From Lachnospiraceae bacterium AM93-12TA (lineage in GTDB: Bacteria; Bacillota; Clostridia; Lachnospirales; Lachnospiraceae), in NCBI GenBank assembly GCA_027698105.1, contig JAQERH010000010.1, forward strand, positions 1 to 64,000: 64,000 bases of DNA, in the 5' to 3' direction. Shown in pieces: positions 60,243 through 64,000 of this stretch. The number at the start of each line of letters is the position of its first letter. Position 1 is the stretch's first letter. The position numbers were made by a program, and so were the translations under genes. The notes under the pieces are model-generated. The model saw only the letters and a program-made list of their open reading frames with translations. It did no database searches and was not told the DNA's origin.

Positions 60243-63200
60243 ATGAGAGAACGAATCAACCGGCTGGCTATGGGCATTGTGGATACAGCAAAGCCCAGAG
60301 TGCTCTGGACGCCGGATGCGATAGAAGAGACAATCAGAACAAATACAACGGTAAAGAGAGAACTGTTTATTGGAACCGAGGGAGGCGGAAGTGTGAAAGG
60401 CCTGGTCTATTCCACCAGCGACAGAGTCCGTGTTTTTGCAGATCACGCATCCTTCGGCGGAGTGAGAAACAGGATTGCCTACGAGGTGGATACTTCCTTT
60501 ATGGAGGCGGGTGATGAGATCGACGGAATGTTTCACCTGGTTACAAGCTGCGGTGAAATAGAAATTCCGTATGTTTTTTATGTGGATCTGGCTGCGTCAG
60601 GGAACGTGCTGAGCAGACTGAAGACGCCGGAAGACTTTGCTGAACTGGCAGGAAAGGATGGAGATACGGCGCTTAGGCTGCTGGATTATCCTGATTTTCT
60701 GGAAGCGCCCTTTATGCAGGATCCTCATGTGCGTGCAGTTTATGAGGGGCTGAAGGGGCATGGCAGCAGGCAGTGCCTTTTGGAAGAGTTTCTGAACGGT
60801 CTTAGAGTGAAAGAGCCTTTCTGCATTTTTTTCGATGAAGAGCAGAAAACCTACGAGAATCCCTCTGGTCATGTCCAGGACGCCATAGAGATCCAAAGCA
60901 GAGGATGGGGGTACATCTGCCTGGAAGCAGAGGCAGATGGAGATTTTATTCATCTGTTAAAGAGGACTATGACTCAGGAAGACTTCAAGAATGGAGTATG
61001 CAGTCTTCCATTCCAGATTTTATCGGAAAATCTTCATGGAGGAAGAAATTATGGAGCTGTTTTTGTGACAGCTGCCGGAGAAACTCATAAAATTCCTGTT
61101 TCCGTAACAGTGGGAGGGGAGAAAACCAGAAGAAGTATTTCCTTTAGAGAAGATCTGAAAAATTACATGGAACTGAGGCTGCAGTATGAGGCCCTGTCAG
61201 AACCTGCTTCCGATTTAGAGGGAGGGGAGGAAGGACAGGAGGAAAATCAGTCCAGACAGACAGGAAAGCGGAAGAAGAAAGCGGAGGTGAAGGATGAAAG
61301 GATCCTGCGCCAGAGACGCCTGTCTTCCACTATGGGGCGTCTTCTGGATCGGATGAAAATTTCCTATGAGGATGTGTCTGTCCGCCTTTTGGAGGCAGAA
61401 CAGCTTCTGTCTGCCGGGCGCAGAGAACGGGCTCAGGCGCTGATAGACTCTGTGAAGGAGCAGGTTCTGGCGGAGCGGGACAGCAGAGTCATAAATTATT
61501 TTCTGTTTCAGTATATCCAGGTCTCCCTGTCTGGAGACGAGGCCCAGAGGGATGCCTTTTTAAGGCTTCTGCGCCGCCGCATGGCAGCAGAACCGGGAAA
61601 TTTCTATTTATATATGATGACGCTTCGGCTGGATCCGGAGCTGGCCGCCAGCCCGGCTGCTGTCTATGCAGATCTGCGCAGACAGTTCAGGGAAGGAGCC
61701 GCCAGTCCCTTCCTTTTTCTGGAGGCCTGCAGAATTCTGGTACAGGAACCGGAGTTTCTGAGAAGTATGGAACCTTTTGAATCCCATGTTATCTATTTTG
61801 GAGCCAGAAGAGGCCTTCTCACAGAAGAGACGGCATTAGCGGCAGTGAAAGCGATTGACAGAAAAAAGGAGTTCTGGCCTTTTGGCCTCAAGATACTGAC
61901 AGCTCTCTATGAACAGTTTGAAACTACAGAGATTCTTTCTGCTGTCTGCGCAATGCTGATCCGCGGAGGCTGCCGGGAAAACCGATATTTTTCCTGGTAT
62001 GAAAAGGGAGTGGAGGAGAAGCTGCCCCTGACCAAGCTCTATGAGTATTACCTGTACTGCCTGCCGGAGGACTATGACAAGCCTCTTTCCAGGGAGATGC
62101 TTCTCTACTTTTCTTATGGCAGCGAACTGAATGAAAAGGGAAAGGCCAGATTGTATCGGAACGTACTGGAGTTTTACAAAGGTGATGAGTCCATTTTTCG
62201 GTTTTATGAGCGTGAGATTGAAAAATTTGCCCTTTCCCAGCTGTTTGCAGGCAGGATCAGCAGAGATCTGGCAGTTATTTACCGGAATGTGATTTATCCG
62301 GAGGTAGTAGATCGGCAGTTGGCCCAGGTACTCCCTTCTGTGCTGAAATCCAACTGCATTACTGTGAAGGATAAACATATCCGCTATGTAATTGTGCGCC
62401 ATGAAGAGCTGACGGTAGAGGATGCCTATCCTCTGACTGGCCAGACCGCCTATGTGCCATTATTTTCCAGCCGCGATATTTTAATGTTTCAGGATGAGGC
62501 GGGAAACAGGTTTATGAGTACCGCCTATGAGACGTCTGCAGCCATGGATGGGGAGGAACTGGCTAAACGTTGTTTCCAGGTATATCCGGAGCATCCCAGC
62601 CTGCTTTTAAATGCTTGCCAGAAGGTGCTTTACCAGGAGGAGAGAGAACGAGAGGGACAGTCTGACTCCATGACAGAAGAAGAGGAGGAAATTCTCTTAA
62701 AAGCGCTTTCTGAGCCGTCTCTTCACCCGATTTACAGAAAAAAAATCATGTCTGCCCTGATCCGGCATTATGTGTGCAGCCTGGCTCCGGGAGGACAGGG
62801 AAACAGAGAAAAGGCAGCAGCTTTCCTGATGTCAGCTGATAAGGATTCCATGAGTCCCGGCGAGAGAGCGCAGATTATGAAGGCGCTGATTGCCCAGGGC
62901 TGCTACGGTGAGGCTTATGACATGCTGTGCAGGTACGGAAGCGAGCATCTGGGGACAGCTGAACTGAAGAAGCTGGTGATCAAGATGCTGTTAGACAGCC
63001 TGATGGGTGAGGATGAACGTCTGTTAAGTCTTTCCTTCCAGATTTTTCAGGAGGGCCAGGCGGACAGCACCATACTGGATTATCTGTGTGAGTATTTTAA
63101 CGGCACAGTAGATCAGATGTTCTGCATTTTATTAGCCGGAATCAGGTCCCAGACAGATACGGCTGACATGGAAGAACGGCTGCTCTGTCAGATGCTTTTT

Positions 63201-63941
63201 ACCGGCTGTACTGAAAAGATGGATCGGGTGTTTGATCTCTATGCATCCAGGAAGAAGACCAGGGACATGATCGTAAAGGCCTATTTTACTGTAAAGTGCA
63301 TTGATTATTTTATGGAAGAGAAGCCGGCTCAGGACAAGGTGTTCGCCTACCTGGAGGGGGCAGTTTACAACAGCTCTGACAGAGATAAAATCCCTGATAT
63401 TTATCTGCTGGCTTTAACAAAGTATTATGCCTCTCTTCCGTCTCTCAGCGAAGAGCAGGAGGAGCTGTGCAGAACCATTACAGAGGTGCTTTTAGAGGCA
63501 GGCATGGAATTTTCCTATTTCAAAGATTTGTCCAGGTTTGCCCCTGTTCCGGAGCGTCTTCTTGATAAAGAAATGATTGAATTTCACGGCGAAAAGGACT
63601 CAGATCCGGTGCTGATGGTTCGGGTGCTTCCAGAGGAACAGGAGTTTGTCTGTGAGGAGATGAAAGAGGTCTATAAGGGTATTTTCGTTCGGGAAAAGAT
63701 AGTGTTCGAGGGAGAGGTTCTGGAATATCAGATTTATAAACAGCGGGGGGATGAGACGCCTGCTGTTTCCGGAAGCCTGGAGCGCAGAGAACCGCCTGTG
63801 AAGCAGAAGGGAACGCGGTTTGCCCTTCTCAATCAGATGAGTTTAAGCTTTGATATGCAGAATGAGAATACTTTGAGAAGCCAGATGGAGGAGTATCTGA
63901 CAGCAGATGCCATTTCTTCCTCTCTGTTCGGGCTTTTGTAG
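60243..63941 (+). CDS. DUF5717 family large protein
   Basis: A 1,232-residue protein of the Lachnospiraceae-typical DUF5717 family (recognised from the N-terminal INRLAMGIVDTAKPR). No signal or membrane segments. The first ~310 residues are beta-rich; a charged linker (about 330-370) follows; the remaining part is long, helical and resembles TPR-like repeats (for example ARRGLLTEETALAAVKAI and later stretches). It may be a scaffold; no enzyme motif is seen. ATG 60243 is preferred with AGGTGA 8 nt upstream; 60219 is the other candidate. Only 59 bases follow, without a gene. Confidence 0.85.
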   Translation: MRERINRLAMGIVDTAKPRVLWTPDAIEETIRTNTTVKRELFIGTEGGGSVKGLVYSTSDRVRVFADHASFGGVRNRIAYEVDTSFMEAGDEIDGMFHLVTSCGEIEIPYVFYVDLAASGNVLSRLKTPEDFAELAGKDGDTALRLLDYPDFLEAPFMQDPHVRAVYEGLKGHGSRQCLLEEFLNGLRVKEPFCIFFDEEQKTYENPSGHVQDAIEIQSRGWGYICLEAEADGDFIHLLKRTMTQEDFKNGVCSLPFQILSENLHGGRNYGAVFVTAAGETHKIPVSVTVGGEKTRRSISFREDLKNYMELRLQYEALSEPASDLEGGEEGQEENQSRQTGKRKKKAEVKDERILRQRRLSSTMGRLLDRMKISYEDVSVRLLEAEQLLSAGRRERAQALIDSVKEQVLAERDSRVINYFLFQYIQVSLSGDEAQRDAFLRLLRRRMAAEPGNFYLYMMTLRLDPELAASPAAVYADLRRQFREGAASPFLFLEACRILVQEPEFLRSMEPFESHVIYFGARRGLLTEETALAAVKAIDRKKEFWPFGLKILTALYEQFETTEILSAVCAMLIRGGCRENRYFSWYEKGVEEKLPLTKLYEYYLYCLPEDYDKPLSREMLLYFSYGSELNEKGKARLYRNVLEFYKGDESIFRFYEREIEKFALSQLFAGRISRDLAVIYRNVIYPEVVDRQLAQVLPSVLKSNCITVKDKHIRYVIVRHEELTVEDAYPLTGQTAYVPLFSSRDILMFQDEAGNRFMSTAYETSAAMDGEELAKRCFQVYPEHPSLLLNACQKVLYQEEREREGQSDSMTEEEEEILLKALSEPSLHPIYRKKIMSALIRHYVCSLAPGGQGNREKAAAFLMSADKDSMSPGERAQIMKALIAQGCYGEAYDMLCRYGSEHLGTAELKKLVIKMLLDSLMGEDERLLSLSFQIFQEGQADSTILDYLCEYFNGTVDQMFCILLAGIRSQTDTADMEERLLCQMLFTGCTEKMDRVFDLYASRKKTRDMIVKAYFTVKCIDYFMEEKPAQDKVFAYLEGAVYNSSDRDKIPDIYLLALTKYYASLPSLSEEQEELCRTITEVLLEAGMEFSYFKDLSRFAPVPERLLDKEMIEFHGEKDSDPVLMVRVLPEEQEFVCEEMKEVYKGIFVREKIVFEGEVLEYQIYKQRGDETPAVSGSLERREPPVKQKGTRFALLNQMSLSFDMQNENTLRSQMEEYLTADAISSSLFGLL

Positions 63942-64000
63942 CAGAGAATACCGGAAAAACCCAGAGAGCGGCAGAGCCGGGAAACAGATATGATAAAGTA

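Overview
The window is a chromosomal stretch of a gut-type Clostridia, most likely Lachnospiraceae. This rests on moderate GC, strong AGGAGG ribosome sites, rho-independent terminators, T-box leaders, and lineage-typical families: YlmC/YmxH, CD1871A-type CxxC peptide, DUF4364, DUF5717, YqeG, rubredoxin and desulfoferrodoxin. It reads mostly as core genome. I see no rRNA, tRNA, insertion sequence, prophage or CRISPR array. The species cannot be fixed from the sequence.

0-11 kb: a flavoprotein-like lipoprotein with a degraded FAD site, ylmC, then the run nrdR - yqeG - fused aroE/aroK - efp, a membrane-anchored amidase, argS, a SWIM-finger SNF2 helicase and rubredoxin. 11-18.3 kb: a family-5 (peptide-type) ABC importer with both ATPases fused in one protein, followed by a short-chain dehydrogenase that strongly resembles clostridial 7-alpha-hydroxysteroid dehydrogenases, then a divergent Sir2 protein. 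18.3-20.7 kb: a small helical protein facing a TlpA - CxxC peptide - 4Fe-4S membrane protein operon.

20.7-26.8 kb (minus strand): trpXYZ-type tryptophan ABC genes behind a T-box with a UGG specifier, a block of large inverted repeats, then aroA and tyrA. Together with aroE/aroK this gives much of aromatic amino acid supply. 27-36 kb: an EF-G-like GTPase, rpoN, YbaK, a membrane coiled-coil protein and leuS behind a Leu (CUC) T-box; leuS is followed by three tandem structured repeats of about 124 bp.

36-43.5 kb: GNAT, a HEPN-like protein, an L,D-transpeptidase-like protein; on the minus strand a TPP-riboswitch operon thiXYZ plus a TatD-family hydrolase; desulfoferrodoxin; and small proteins of unknown function. 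43.6-48 kb: a three-subunit molybdenum hydroxylase with its own MocA-like protein, preceded by mutually exclusive hairpins. 48-64 kb: a CYTH protein, DUF975, DJ-1, then the proteostasis block tig - clpP - clpX - lon - ysxC, an MFS permease, a malic enzyme/DUF4364/small membrane protein operon, and a 1,232-residue DUF5717 protein. Ribosome sites set several starts internal to the longest open frames; these are noted per gene.
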